Origin: Lumbricus rubellus
Lineage: Eukaryota; Annelida; Clitellata; Crassiclitellata; Lumbricidae
DNA: 64,000 nucleotides
Direction of reading: 5' to 3'
Assembly: GCA_945859605.1 (NCBI GenBank)
Contig: OX243815.1
Span: 48,044,893 to 48,108,892, forward strand
The number at the start of each line of letters is the position of its first letter. Within the stretch, counting starts at the first letter, position 1. Below are positions 25,301 to 36,811 of the stretch, piece by piece. The notes below the pieces were generated by a model, which was given only the letters and a program-made list of their open reading frames with translations, had not been told where the DNA came from and did not search any database. Made by a program: the position numbers and the translations under genes.

Positions 25301-28300
25301 CCAGCCATTCCTGGTGCGAAGCCAAAGATGTCCATAACAAATCTCGGTGCCAACTGTGAACGAAATAACATCAGTCTATCATTGCACAATCAGTTAGCGG
25401 GTGATTAGATATCAAATCTTTGCCTGATTTGAAATTATTGATTGACATTTGTTTCATCATAAAAGCTTTATCGGTAAATCGCAATATTGTCGAACTTTAA
25501 AATGAACTATTGAGACGTATTACGGTATAACTTACGTATAGATTAATTGAACTATAGTTGCTGCAAACTTTGAGAATCAAAAGTATCTGCTCATTTGATT
25601 TGAGTTTGATTTATCAGTTGAGCAATTAGTGAGTAAATGATCGATTTATTGTTTGATTGATTGATTGATCGATTGTTTATCGATACCTGATTTGGATCTG
25701 TAACTCGTCCACTCGTCAACGGATCGCATTTCATGGGAGCATAATACCCGTAGATGACGACTCCAAGTAATGAGTTCAAAGTTATCATGAGGAATATTGC
25801 AGGTATGTTGAGCAACAGAGCTCTGCGAACGAAAACGGTAAAACTTTTTAACACCACCCACATTTTCGAGAGACATTAACGGTAAGCATGATAATACATG
25901 GAACTAAATAGGTCGATTAATTCACTCAGCTGATAGAAAGATAAACGATGAGAGCGTTAAAGTTAAATCAAAAATAGTAAAACATGATATCTTGTCTTGA
26001 TAAATTTTAAGTCTTAGTTTTACTTTTTATTACGTTTATTGTTATTGTTCTTTCAACTGTTTCAACTGTTCTTTCTTATCAATGCTGATCTCCCAACATC
26101 TTATAGGGACTATCTTGCACTTGAGCACCCTACCTAGCACAATAATTCTCTATCTGCGGGGTACACATTGTTTTCGTTTACTACATTCATCAATGATCAG
26201 TTGCTCTTATTACATTTGTTGTTTTAAACTGCTTAGAAGTTATCGTGTGTGCGATTAATTGGAAGCAATAAATGAAATGAAAGCCATTGCTATAGAGCGT
26301 TGAGATCATGTATTCAACTCAAAGCTCGAGGGTACTTACCATACGTATTCTATTTTTTGAAAGGTACGTACGTATTTTAACGTACCCTATTTTAGGGTAC
26401 GTAACAATAAATAAAATACGTTAACCATTTCATTGCTCATTATAAGAATGTAGGCTACAATTTAATTTAAGCAAACAATCACAACTCAGTATATGGCGTA
26501 GTAAATTGCTGCAATGCTATATTGTAGGTCTATGTTTATCCAGCATGCATTGCACTGAATGCACTCAGTCGGCTCAGTTCTGCTGCAGCACTTCAAAGGT
26601 GTGTTCTTATGCGATTGCCTGATCCAAACCAGAACTGTTTGTCAAAAAATTGCATTCAATTAAATAATTATTTTTCGCATTTTTCAAAACTTTCACGTGC
26701 GTCCATTCCTTCCCATGTTCTCTGGTCATCGTTGAATCGCTGACTGATGCGTGGGCTATTATAAGATATAGACGTACTGCAACTTTCGAGTTACAGCAAT
26801 TTGCAAACCAGTGACGTGTACTTAGCTATCATTAGTAAGACAGTGCAATTTGCATTAAATTAATTATAACCGAAGAATTTAACGAATTAAATTTACTGCT
26901 ACGCCACCGGAAGTACCGGTTTCAATGACGCATAGGCCTACAGATGACGTCAGATTATACGTAGGCTATGGGTCGCCGAGTAGCCTAAACCATGAATAAA
27001 ATTTGTGTGTATGGTACCGTACGTATTAGGCCTATACGCGTATTCTATTTTTTGAAAGGTACGTAGGCCTACGTATTATACGCGTATTCTATTTTTTGAA
27101 AGGTACGTACGTATTTTAACGTATTCTATTTTAGGGTACGCGTACCCTCGAGCTTTGATTCAACTGCTTCTTACATCGTGGCTTGCTTCATGTTTTTCGT
27201 CGAAGCGTATCTCTGGATCATCTGCTGTTCAATTGAGTAAGCAGGCAACCAGTTGAAGAAGTTTCCAACAACCAACGTCCAGAAAGTGTGACGAATGGTC
27301 GGATCCGGATTGAAACTTTCGGAACAACAATTCAATTTTAAACATTTTGGTATTGTTAAGCAATTTCTTTCAGAGATATATGAAATCTCAGACCCTAACA
27401 ACTGGTTTGTTATGAACTATTTCATTAAGACCAAATGCGAAGTTTTTTATCAATGGAGCCTGAAGGTTGTGGACTCGAATCCACCTCAAGCCGCCGCATA
27501 GGAACCCTGATCAATTCCGTCACTCAAATTTGCTGATGCGCTTTGACGTGAAACTCGGATTCCGTGTCGGTGCTGTAATCGGGAGCGCCTCTGAGTAGCA
27601 TCTTGAAGGGACGCTGTGACAAGTGCTTATACATAATTATAATGAGACCAGTTGCGATGTAAATATTCGGAAGATTTAATTGTATGCAGAAATCATCGAA
27701 TCCTGTAGGCCTACTAAGCATTTGTTTAAGAAATTCATTTTATTTCTTACTCAAAGAATTCGATTCTTCCGCCGTCTTCAGCAGTTTGCCAAGCGTTTTC
27801 AATTCCTCCGACCAGAATACAACCCTAAGAGGTAAAAACGACAAGAATAATATTATATTATTTTGGCCCAGGTTTTCTTGTGGAAGGCCACTATTTTTTG
27901 TTCATGGCGCTTGATTTGCCGTGCTATAGCCTATAATTCGGGAGCGCTTATGAGTATTGAGTAGTCCCCTTGAAGAAACTCTTTAGAAATTCTTGACTGA
28001 ATTTGTGCGTTAATGAGTAGCTAATACATTGTTCAATTCATAATATCATCGCCGTTTTTGCGTGTCTCGCTGTAGTCATTGAAAGTGTACACACGGAATG
28101 GTTCAACTTGGCGAAGTGTCTAAACTCACTTGGATCAATGGAGCCAAAATTCCGACTGTCATGATTGTTGCTTGAAATACGTCCGTCCAAATAACAGCCT
28201 TTATGCCACCCTGCAGAACAGAAGAAAAAAATCACATAATAATAATATTATTACTGAATGATATCTGACAATCATATTATTATTATTGTCAGATATCGTT

Positions 28301-31300
28301 CAGTTCAGTCTCATGAACCAATTTGGTCGAAAATACGCAGTGCCATCGAGGCTCTACAAAAGCAACAGCATAAAGAAGGCAGAGTCTCGAGTTTTGTCTA
28401 GTTTACAATCGTTTAACATTGCTAGGCCAATAATTTATTTACAAAGAAATGAAACGAATATAGAAAATTTTCACTAACAACATTGAATCGATAATTGGAA
28501 TGGGTTTTGAACAGAATTAAGAAAACTTACAAGGGTCGTGTAAAAGACGCAGACGAGCCCAGTCGCTAGGATTCCGGCCCAAACAGGAATGCCTGTCACT
28601 ACGAAAAGAAAAACAATATCGCAGCATTACAGCAGCCATCGAAAGTATGGGCGGCTTAGATTGAGGTTCGGAAATGCACTAATATCAATTCATGTAAACA
28701 ATGTTATTGGAATTCTCCGCTTAGAAAACCGTGGTGAAGTTTTTCGGGAAAGCGTCAGTTTATTGGGCAATGAGCATAATAAGCAAGTTAATAGGCGATA
28801 TTTTATAATTTTGTCATAAACAGTCCTCAGGTGCTAAGCAATGGTTTGTGAAACAGTTTCGATGAAGAGATAACTCACATTACTCACACGCGCACACACA
28901 AACACAAACACACATAAACACATAGGCCTAAAACAGTGAATGAAATAGACAGAGAATGTCATAGAGGAATACAAAATCTAATTGAACTCTTCTCTGTGCA
29001 GAAATTCGCAATGTAGGTCTGCGCATGATTATACCGACTTACCTTCTGTGAGAGCAGTGGCTGGACCAAACAAAACAATTCCCATGCGAAGTATCTGCAA
29101 GAAAACAATTTGAGCCAAAATTCCACATTAAGATGACATTTAAATCGTTTCTGAAATGCTCGGCTACTAAGGCTTTTTTATGTGGCAATGCTTTGCCACA
29201 TAAAAAAGCCTTAGTAGCCGAGCATTTCAGAAACGATTTAAATACAATTTGAGAGAACACTTCGGCAGTTTCGAAGAATATTTATTTCAACGATGCTTTT
29301 TGTTTTAATGTTGTTTATTGCATAAGTGTTTTTGTTGTTCTAGTAGGCTACTATCTATTGTTGTATAGTACGATTTATGGCTCTAGTGCTGTTTATTTGT
29401 TTAGAATTGCCTATAAGATCGTCAACAATACAGATCGGTTAGGCCCTATTGAAGCTTTTTATTTCCAACTGCATGCAAATACATTTTTCGCTTAGTCAAT
29501 CTCATGGGTTTTCAACAAATCTCTTTGAAAAAATGTGAATAAAGTTTTAAATTAAAACCCTTATAACATAATTCTGTAGGTAATTATTCAAATTAAGCCT
29601 AATAGAGAACTTCGCTTGACTTAGTATTTGATAGAATTTAGGTTGACGAGAATGGGTTCATTTGAGTAACATTGAAATCCGAACATTTCAGATTGAAGTC
29701 ATCAGCCGATTCTAAATGAAACATAGAATTATTGTGTTATCACGAATGCACTAAACTCACGTGTTTCAAAACGATCAACAGGCAGCCAAAAGTTCGCACA
29801 GCCTGGGACTTGTATCGAAGTTCCAAGTACTACAAGAAAAAGACATGCTTACGAGCATGCATGAACATGCATGCATACATGCATACGAACATACATACAA
29901 ATAAACAAGCCTGCATACATACGTTACAGTCGTTACACATACGCACATTGTATACAATAAGCTTATTTTGCATGCATGCATGCATACATACATGGGTCTA
30001 CATAAACATGCATGGATTGTAGGCCTACATAGATTCGAGCATGCCTACTATGCATATTTACATATTTATATAGCCTACCTGGTAGGCTATCTCTGAACTT
30101 TGTCCAAATTTGAAGATAAACAGCCGTTCTATTAATTGCTTAGTCAATTGTCTAAATTCAGATAAAGAAAAATGAATTCATGATTCGATATCAGCAACAA
30201 CTCACTTCCCACAATTGTGTCACCGATGATTATTATTTTCTTACAGATATCAAGAGCTTATATATATATAATTATAATTATATTTTATATGTCATGTCAT
30301 GTCATGTCGCCATCGTCGCATCGCGACGGTTGGCTACATGAATGGACCTTTAATGCCCAGAGTCTTCTGTTCCTTGTCGCGCTCATTAAGTCAGAGCCTA
30401 CAAGTTCTGTCCAGTTCAGGACGTTGTCGATCCAAGATATCCTCGGCCTTCCTCGTCCTTGGTTCCCCTCCACAAAACCCGTCATGATGCTGCTTTCGAT
30501 GCTACCGTTTTGTTGCCTCATGATATGACCAAAATATCGAAGTTTCCGAATTTTGTTGTGGGCCATTAGTTCTCTTGTGGCTCCCGCTGACACATACACC
30601 TGTTCATTGGTCATCATTTTAGTCCATGGAATTCTCAGCAGCTTTCTGATACACTTGTTCTCAAATGCTTGAATTCGCTTTTCTTCATCCTTTTTCAGAG
30701 TCCATGCTTCACATCCATACGTCGCTACTGGCCACACCAAAGCCTTCATCAACCGCAATTTGGTGACGATGCTGATTGATTTATTCTTCCAAATTTTTGT
30801 CAATTTGGTCATGACGATCATTTCTAAAAGGCCTCATTATTTTGACAAGAAGTCCCAGTTACTACTAGTTCCATCTTCTGAACCTGCCAGTCGAAGTTGG
30901 TAATATTTTAGAACGCTCTATTGTTCTCTTGAAATCTTTGCCATCGATTGCGGTGTGTCAGCTGTCTTGAGTATCATTAACAATCGAATATAATAATAGT
31001 GATAAAAATAATAATCTTTCACACCGCGGTATGATTGCAAATCATTGGATAAACAGATTAATACAATTTTACATATCTGGAAGCCAGTACAACTCTAAAT
31101 ATGATATATTCTACTGTATTTTCACCCCAAGTTAAAGGTTGAGTCAAGTTTTGGAAGGGTGCAGGGCAAGGTCTCACATTCATGTTCAATTTCTGAGTTT
31201 TGTCCGAGAGTGTTAGCTCTTATCTAACCCCCTTCTTTTATAAATATCAATCGTTGATAGACAGTCAGAGATCGTAAAGAGATTAGATTAGATTATATGC

Positions 31301-33814
31301 ATTGATCTCTGTAGTCTGAGTACCATTAAACAATAAGAATAGAAATATAAATTCAGTAATAATTGTTCTATTAATTGCTCAACTCAATTGCCTAAATTTA
31401 GATCATTTGTCTTCATGGCGGATTAATGTTGACTCTCGAAATAGTTTCGCATTTTGAACTTGTTCAATTCTCTCTCCAGATAAGTGCTTCATCGTGATGC
31501 TTAAATTTGACTATAATTATACTGTAGACATCTGATAAAATCAATCAGATGTTTGATTGATTTATCTCGATCGCTTGATTACAATTAAATGTCGCAGTCA
31601 CAGATGATAATACGGTACAAATTGAACCAAAGCTCGAGGGTACTTACCATACGTATTCTATTTTTTGAAAGGTACGTACGTATTTTAACGTACCCTATTT
31701 TAGGGTACGTAACAATAAATAAAATACGTTAACCATTTCATTGCTCATTATAAGAATGTAGGCTACAATTTAATTTAAGCAAACAATCACAACTCAGTAT
31801 ATGGCGTAGTAAATTGCTGCAATGCTATATTGTAGGTCTATGTTTATCCAGCATGCATTGCACTGAATGCACTCAGTCGGCTCAGTTCTGCTGCAGCACT
31901 TCAAAGGTGTGTTCTTATGCGATTGCCTGATCCAAACCAGAACTGTTTGTCAAAAAATTGCATTCAATTAAATAATTATTTTTCGCATTTTTCAAAACTT
32001 TCACGTGCGTCCATTCCTTCCCATGTTCTCTGGTCATCGTTGAATCGCTGACTGATGCGTGGGCTATTATAAGATATAGACGTACTGCAACTTTCGAGTT
32101 ACAGCAATTTGCAAACCAGTGACGTGTACTTAGCTATCATTAGTAAGACAGTGCAATTTGCATTAAATTAATTATAACCGAAGAATTTAACGAATTAAAT
32201 TTACTGCTACGCCACCGGAAGTACCGGTTTCAATGACGCATAGGCCTACAGATGACGTCAGATTATACGTAGGCTATGGGTCGCCGAGTAGCCTAAACCA
32301 TGAATAAAATTTGTGTGTATGGTACCGTACGTATTAGGCCTATACGCGTATTCTATTTTTTGAAAGGTACGTAGGCCTACGTATTATACGCGTATTCTAT
32401 TTTTTGAAAGGTACGTACGTATTTTAACGTATTCTATTTTAGGGTACGCGTACCCTCGAGCTTTGAATTGAACCATTGAAATACAAGCGTTTAACTCGCA
32501 GCATGTCAAGAATGAGTTGAATTAGTTTAAATATTTAAGAGCTCTATAATTATAGCTCTATTAATCGGCAGCCAAAATTAATGACGAATACACTGGCGAT
32601 GCTGTGTAGGCTACGTGAAAGCGAACATTAGGATTTGTAGATCCATTGTACTCGGATTTGTATTTTTTTTAAATTATATTATGCTCATGTGTAATAGTGG
32701 ACTCAATTAAAATGAACAATTTGAACTATCTCTCAAGTCCATTTCTGCGTAACAGGTCTAAAGAAAAGCAATTGACCCATATCTGTTTATATTTTGGCTA
32801 GGATTTCAATGAGTCTTAATTATTGTTATCTCTTGCGGCTAGAAACTCAGCAGTGAAAACGAAGTTAATCACTACGTGAGGCAGGTGTCCAAATAGCATA
32901 GAGAAAAAGAGTTGGAAATACCTGTGGATAAAAGGTCAAGAAAGAACTAGGCAGATCATTACTAAATTACTATCATTATTTGTGCCCAAAGGAGGATGAA
33001 AGCCAGAGGTGGAAACATACTCTAAGCAATCTTTATGTCTTTTTATAATTAAGAAGCAAATTCCAAGAAGCTGCTGGTGCATAAGCTTACTGCACAAAGC
33101 AGCAACTAGCAATCAATTAAATATCCAAAATATAATCGTGTACTTCTACAGTCTTGCAACCAGCAGGTCGCTCATCCCGACCTACCACTGTTAATTTTTA
33201 TCAGACAGAGATACTGAAACAAAAGGACTGAGAAAGACAAAGCGACAGAGAGGAAGAGGAGTCAGACGGGTTGAGACAGTGGATATATTCAGAGGCAGAA
33301 AGATTCAGAGACAGAGGTGGAAACAGAGACAGATCCTGCGTTATTGTATGCATTTAAAAAAAAGGAAGACTAAGGTTGAAGTCACTTGAAATGTATAATC
33401 ATAAAAGTCCCTAAGCAATTCAACAGATATAAATTATCTCACCTCAAAGACGCTGAGGATTTTTAGTCTGTTGAAAAATGGTCCAAAGATGGCGGCCCCG
33501 ACAATCGGAGCAAACATGGCACCCCACACGCACATCCAATACATGGTTCCCTGCATGTAGATCTCTGCTGGCATTCCGAGGAGTGTGTTGGTGGAAAAAT
33601 AGGAGGCGAAGAGCGACATAGCGACGGGCAATGCAGACATACTCTTATCGGCCAGGAGATACTCCTTAGTCGTCGCTTGCTTTCCACCAGAGAAGGCGTA
33701 GTAGATTCCAATGGCGGCGGAAATTGCGAGGGTGATGGCGAAGACGAGGTAGTCCCATTCGGTGAATGTACTTCCAGTTGGCATAGGCGGAACTCCCTCG
33801 CAGGTAGACTCCAT
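19366..33814 (-). CDS. Gene C: SLC5-type sodium/solute symporter, 16 exons, 698 aa
   Basis: Exons: 33443-33814, 29761-29829, 29043-29094, 28531-28598, 28130-28210, 27751-27824, 27175-27315, 25687-25822, 25265-25353, 24727-24845, 22349-22419, 21981-22067, 21228-21460, 20582-20682, 20013-20131, 19366-19650. All phases join without stops. The start is MESTCEGVPPMP, and exon 5 reads GGIKAVIWTDVFQ. Exon 13 (residues after GALAGGIPGFVIP) is the longest of the three: it has several sequons (NST, NYT, NST) and extra Y-N-S/T repeats before VPEV. The tail starts VDDSDSDSENGDEEKS and ends N-Y-R-L. By family it is a sodium-coupled plasma-membrane carrier of small organic solutes; substrate unknown. Its introns hold two identical 838-bp elements, two LINE fragments and a 106-bp palindrome. 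The intron 9 donor, gtttag, is atypical beyond the GT. Confidence 0.9.
19779..19880 (-). mobile_element. LINE 3' tail fragment in C intron 15
   Basis: Minus-strand reading gives GGGAGCGCCTCTGACTAG, then GCGCTATATAAATATT and a tail of ATGAATGAATG. This is the same terminal module as in the other L2/CR1-like copies. Confidence 0.6.
21660..21890. repeat. CTA/ACA trinucleotide array in C intron 12
   Basis: Imperfect ACT, ACA and AGT trinucleotides run for more than 200 bases. Open frames over it on either strand encode low-complexity sequence only. Confidence 0.8.
22866..24422 (-). mobile_element. 5'-truncated CR1/Jockey-type LINE in C intron 10
   Basis: A non-LTR retrotransposon fragment in the same orientation as gene C. 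The 3' end is a run of AAATG-type units on the minus strand (22866-22900), as in CR1-like tails. The 5' part is missing before the reverse transcriptase motif DTVDHKILL. It occupies most of a 2.3-kb intron. Confidence 0.8.
23307..24422 (-). pseudogene. Reverse transcriptase fragment of a non-LTR retrotransposon
   Basis: A continuous 371-residue frame with reverse transcriptase blocks in order: IDTVDHKILLKKLEHYGIRG, WFSDYLTDRSQ, GVPQGSILGPLLFLIYVND, and the catalytic FADDT at about residue 90, followed by the thumb and a C-terminal region ending in WNSLPVDIR. The enzyme normally copies element RNA into the target site. The N-terminal fingers, the endonuclease and the first open frame are absent, so this copy is dead, although its remaining frame is intact and the insertion is probably not very old. 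Confidence 0.85.
26320..27157. mobile_element. 838-bp hAT-like non-autonomous element, copy 1 (C intron 7)
   Basis: The ends are CAAAGCTCGAGGGTAC and its inverse GTACCCTCGAGCTTTG. The flanks carry the 8-bp target duplication ATTCAACT (26312-26319 and 27158-27165). Subterminal words such as TATTCTATTTTTTGAAAGG occur near both ends, once on the left and twice on the right. There is no coding capacity. An 8-bp duplication suggests the hAT superfamily, though P-type elements also give 8 bp. It ends only 17 bases before exon 7 (27175). Confidence 0.85.
27455..27625 (+). mobile_element. SINE copy in C intron 6
   Basis: The plus strand reads GACTCGAATCCACCTCAA (degenerate B-box region), then CGTGAAACTCGGATTCCGTG and GGGAGCGCCTCTGAGTAG with TTGAAGGGACGCT. 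This order matches the minus-strand SINE at 18437-18662. The A-box part is lost. Confidence 0.6.
28254..28303. repeat. Small inverted repeat in C intron 4
   Basis: CTGAATGATATCTGACAAT is followed after a short AT-rich loop by its near-perfect inverse ATTGTCAGATATCGTTCAG, a 19-bp stem. It sits among AAT trinucleotides. Confidence 0.6.
29138..29243. repeat. Perfect 106-bp palindrome in C intron 2
   Basis: Two 51-base arms are exact inverted copies, starting ATTTAAATCGTTTCTGAAAT and meeting around a 4-base loop TGCT at 29189-29192. No mismatch was found along the arms. The direct repeat ACAATTTGAG stands at 29105 and again at 29245. In the gene C transcript it would fold into a long double-stranded hairpin. 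It may be a tiny foldback element or a fresh inverted duplication. Confidence 0.85.
30284..30830 (-). mobile_element. RTE-type LINE 3' fragment in C intron 1
   Basis: A 174-residue minus-strand frame carries the C-terminal part of an RTE-like polyprotein: ALVWPVATYGCEAWTLKKDE, then RKLLRIPWTKMMTNEQV, LRYFGHIMRQ and GRGRPRISWIDN. It is followed by the terminal sequence GATGGCGACATGACATGACA, a short ATGAC repeat typical of such tails. The reverse transcriptase core and endonuclease are missing. Confidence 0.8.
31628..32465. mobile_element. 838-bp hAT-like non-autonomous element, copy 2 (C intron 1)
   Basis: Same length and, wherever compared, the same bases as the copy at 26320-27157, in the same orientation. 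Its own 8-bp target duplication, AATTGAAC (31620-31627 and 32466-32473), differs from that of copy 1. It is therefore a separate insertion and not an assembly artefact or segmental duplication. Confidence 0.85.
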
Positions 33815-33867
33815 CTTGGATCGGTCCTCGGTCAGGTGTTACGGAACTCGGATTTGAAGAACAGTAA

Positions 33868-33875
33868 TTATTATA
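33868..33875 (-). promoter_or_regulatory. Candidate TATA box of gene C
   Basis: TATAATAA lies on the minus strand about 55-60 bases before the gene C start, which would give a 5' leader of about 25 bases. Motif match only. Confidence 0.35.
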
Positions 33876-36051
33876 GAACTTCAGACATGTTGCACCTTCT
33901 GGAACAAGTGACCCTGACTCAAGAGGAATGCTTTGCCAACCGAAGTCAGTTAATTTTTCGGTCTTATTAAGTAGCAGAGAAGGTTGGCACATTGTGGACC
34001 TGCGTGTGTGGTGTTAAAGTTGTAGATGACAAAAGCGCATGCTAGTGTGGCCACTGAGATAATGTAGTAATGACGCAATCGATGCGACTTTGAATATAGG
34101 TAACAGCAGCTGAACTTGACTTCCAAATACAGACTGAGAAATCCTCTGCCTGTTACAGTAGGCTACATACATGCAGGTTATTCTTCGAGTGTGCACAGTT
34201 TGGCGTCACAAACGAATCTTCCATCACGTTCGCGGTGGCTCATCTAAACTGACCCGCGTTGCTATTGACAGATATGTCTGGCGACTCTTTTGGACACCAT
34301 GATGTCTGCTTCGATCAGATATTCTTTCTAGGACTAATCAAGCGTTCAAGTAGAACTCAACAGCACTCATGATATTCATAGACCAGATTTTCAATCTAAA
34401 ATTGGCAATTCAGTTCATCTCTAATCTTGATTAATCTGTAATTGTCTAATAATTATAATTGTATATCGTGTCTCACAACCAGATGTTATTGCGGCCTTGA
34501 CTTCTGTAATAAGGACATAAATTAGTTGCATACTTGCGGGTGTCTTACAACTGTGTTTTAAGCCTTGTTTTGGTCCGAACCTCATCCATGGACGTGCTTC
34601 CATGCAGTCTACCATGTGAATTTTCTACTTGAAGTGTTTTATTTCTGTTCCATGGTGGTCTTGTCATGGGCAGCAAAGACCAGGTGGTGGGAACATGACT
34701 GAATGGTAAAACAAAACAAACACTCGTACGAAGATTTGTAGGACGCGGTTTCGATACCAAATAAGAATAACCCCGTAAGGATGACTTAACCCTCCAATCT
34801 TAAAGGTGACTTGAATGAGTAGACTATAGTAGGACAGATGGGGTCTTTACAAAGGTTGTTGTTTTGTGGCATAATAACTCAAATGGCATTTTTAAAATCT
34901 AATTTTAAAATACATTATTTACGTTGGTTATTCTACTGTAAAAATAATAAATGAAAACACGACACGGTGTTTACAAAGCATAATAAACGATTTAAACACG
35001 CACCAGTGACAACAATTCAGGCGTAATAAGCAGTGGCAATGTCATGTAAAAAATTGCATGTAAAAATCTTATTTTGTATATTATAATTGTCATGATGTTG
35101 AAATGCACTGCTCTCGAAAATATGGTTGGTAGCAAAATTACTGGTTTCGCAATATCCGCTAGTGTTTGAAGCACACTTCAAGCACTAGTTGTATGGCCTC
35201 GCATTGTAGGCCTACATGTAGGCCCTATCTTTATTTTTTTGTATGTGGCTCCTCTCGCAGAATGACTGCTAAGAGGCGCTCGTGAAAACTCCAAAGCAAG
35301 GGGTTATAATGTCCTTAGCTGAACAATTGTTTTTCATTGTATTATTCACTACTTAGTCTAGTATGTCAATTGACGCATGTTCATTATCCGGACTTTCAAC
35401 TGCAGTGTTTGTACCTTGTTGCGTTTGTGTCAACGAGTCTGTGCAATAAAGGATTATAGTAGAACTGCAGAATGAAAAGAAATGCCTTTAAAGAATGAGA
35501 GACCAGATGAGGAAAAACGAATCCGTAGTTTTGCCCATAGTGTGGGATGAAGGTCATTCGAGACGGAAAGGCCAACCACAGGAAACGCTCGATGTTGAGC
35601 AAGAACAGTCACATACCACAGCCCAACAGAGAACACAATGATCAAAATGGAGATAAGCTAATGTAATTATTCTTAGGCGTCGATTCATTGCTATTTAAAA
35701 ATTGCGTAACCAGAAAGCGGTCTGGTACCTGGTAGATAGGCCTACATCAACTCAAAGAGCCAACGTAAAAACTGTTGAGGTTCAGATAATTAGTTCATAG
35801 GTGGCGCTGCGGTGTGTGAACACCAACTCAACACGGCTGCAGCATTGCGTTTCTGAGTAGGCTAGATACTTTTGAAGATGCGCTACATAAATATCTTGAA
35901 TGAATGAATGAATGAATAAGTTGCTTCTAGTTCCTGGTTATGAGTAGCCCTTCTGTAGCGCCGAGGGTTTGCCGTCTTACAATCACTGGTTTGCAACCCC
36001 TGAATGGACTTCGCAAAGGTCACGCCTGGGCCTACAATTATTGCAGGGTAT

Positions 36052-36410
36052 CATTCATTCATTTCGAGAATTTATATAGCGCCTCTTCAATAAACCTACT
36101 CAGAAGCGCTCTCAGTCCAGCCACAGCTAAAATAATAGGTTTTGAGCGACTTATAAAAAGCAGGTGAATTTAGTCTAGGCATAAGTCGCAAGTCTAGTGG
36201 GAGGCCATTCCAGATAGCGGGACCCACAGTATAAAAGGCCAAAAGCTCCTCCGTTGTCGCAGAGCGAAGAGCTCGACGGGCTGCAAGGTCGGAGACAGGT
36301 CGAAAAAGGATAGACAGGTATGATGGAGCGCAATCAGTAAGGCAACGCCAGACATGTGCAGCAACTCGGCAGGAGATGTGCTGTGAAATTTTGTTATTGT
36401 CCTGCATTAG
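36052..36410 (-). mobile_element. L2/CR1-like LINE 3' fragment
   Basis: The minus strand encodes the end of a reverse transcriptase polyprotein: PSYLSILFRPVSDLAARRAL, RSATTEELL, VGPAIWNGLPLDLR, LKTYYF and finally E-S-A-S-E-stop. It is followed by GCGCTATATAAAT and ATGAATGA units. This is the best-preserved short example of the tail module that recurs in this window. Confidence 0.75.
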
Positions 36411-36811
36411 CCTACATTCTATTTTTTTTAAATAACTAGGTCCATAACGTGTTTTTATAGAAAAAGTACAGTCTTGAGCCATTTTAGATGTTTCTAAGTT
36501 TAGGCTAATTCCGATTTTGCAATTCGTATCGGCATTCGCAAGCGTCACTTTCGTGTTCCATGTTTCCTGCAATATTGGCTGCTACAAACCAAACAGATTC
36601 TATTAGTGAATTTGATGAACTGTTTGAGCAAAATAGGCTATAAGCTTAATTGTGTTCCCATCTAGAGATTGTTAAATACAGTATGAATGAACCCAAACGA
36701 CAGAGAGAAGCAAATTAATTATCTAAGTAGGCCTACTACCCAATGACCTTTCGTCTAAAGATTTGGAAGAACTGATTCCGTTATAGAATACCCCGGAAGT
36801 CCAAAACCCAT

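Larger units (their letters stand above)
33815..36811. other. Intergenic region between gene D (3' end) and gene C (5' end)
   Basis: About 3 kb. It holds LINE tail fragments at about 35249-35295 (minus), 35840-35925 (plus, ending in GAATGAATGAATGAATG) and 36052-36410 (minus). No collinearity with the A/B intergenic regions was noticed, and there is no supportable gene. Confidence 0.55.

Noticed and set aside
26320..32465. Assembly duplication as the explanation for the two identical 838-bp blocks
   Set aside because: Each block has its own 8-bp target duplication and unrelated flanks, and identity stops exactly at the inverted ends.
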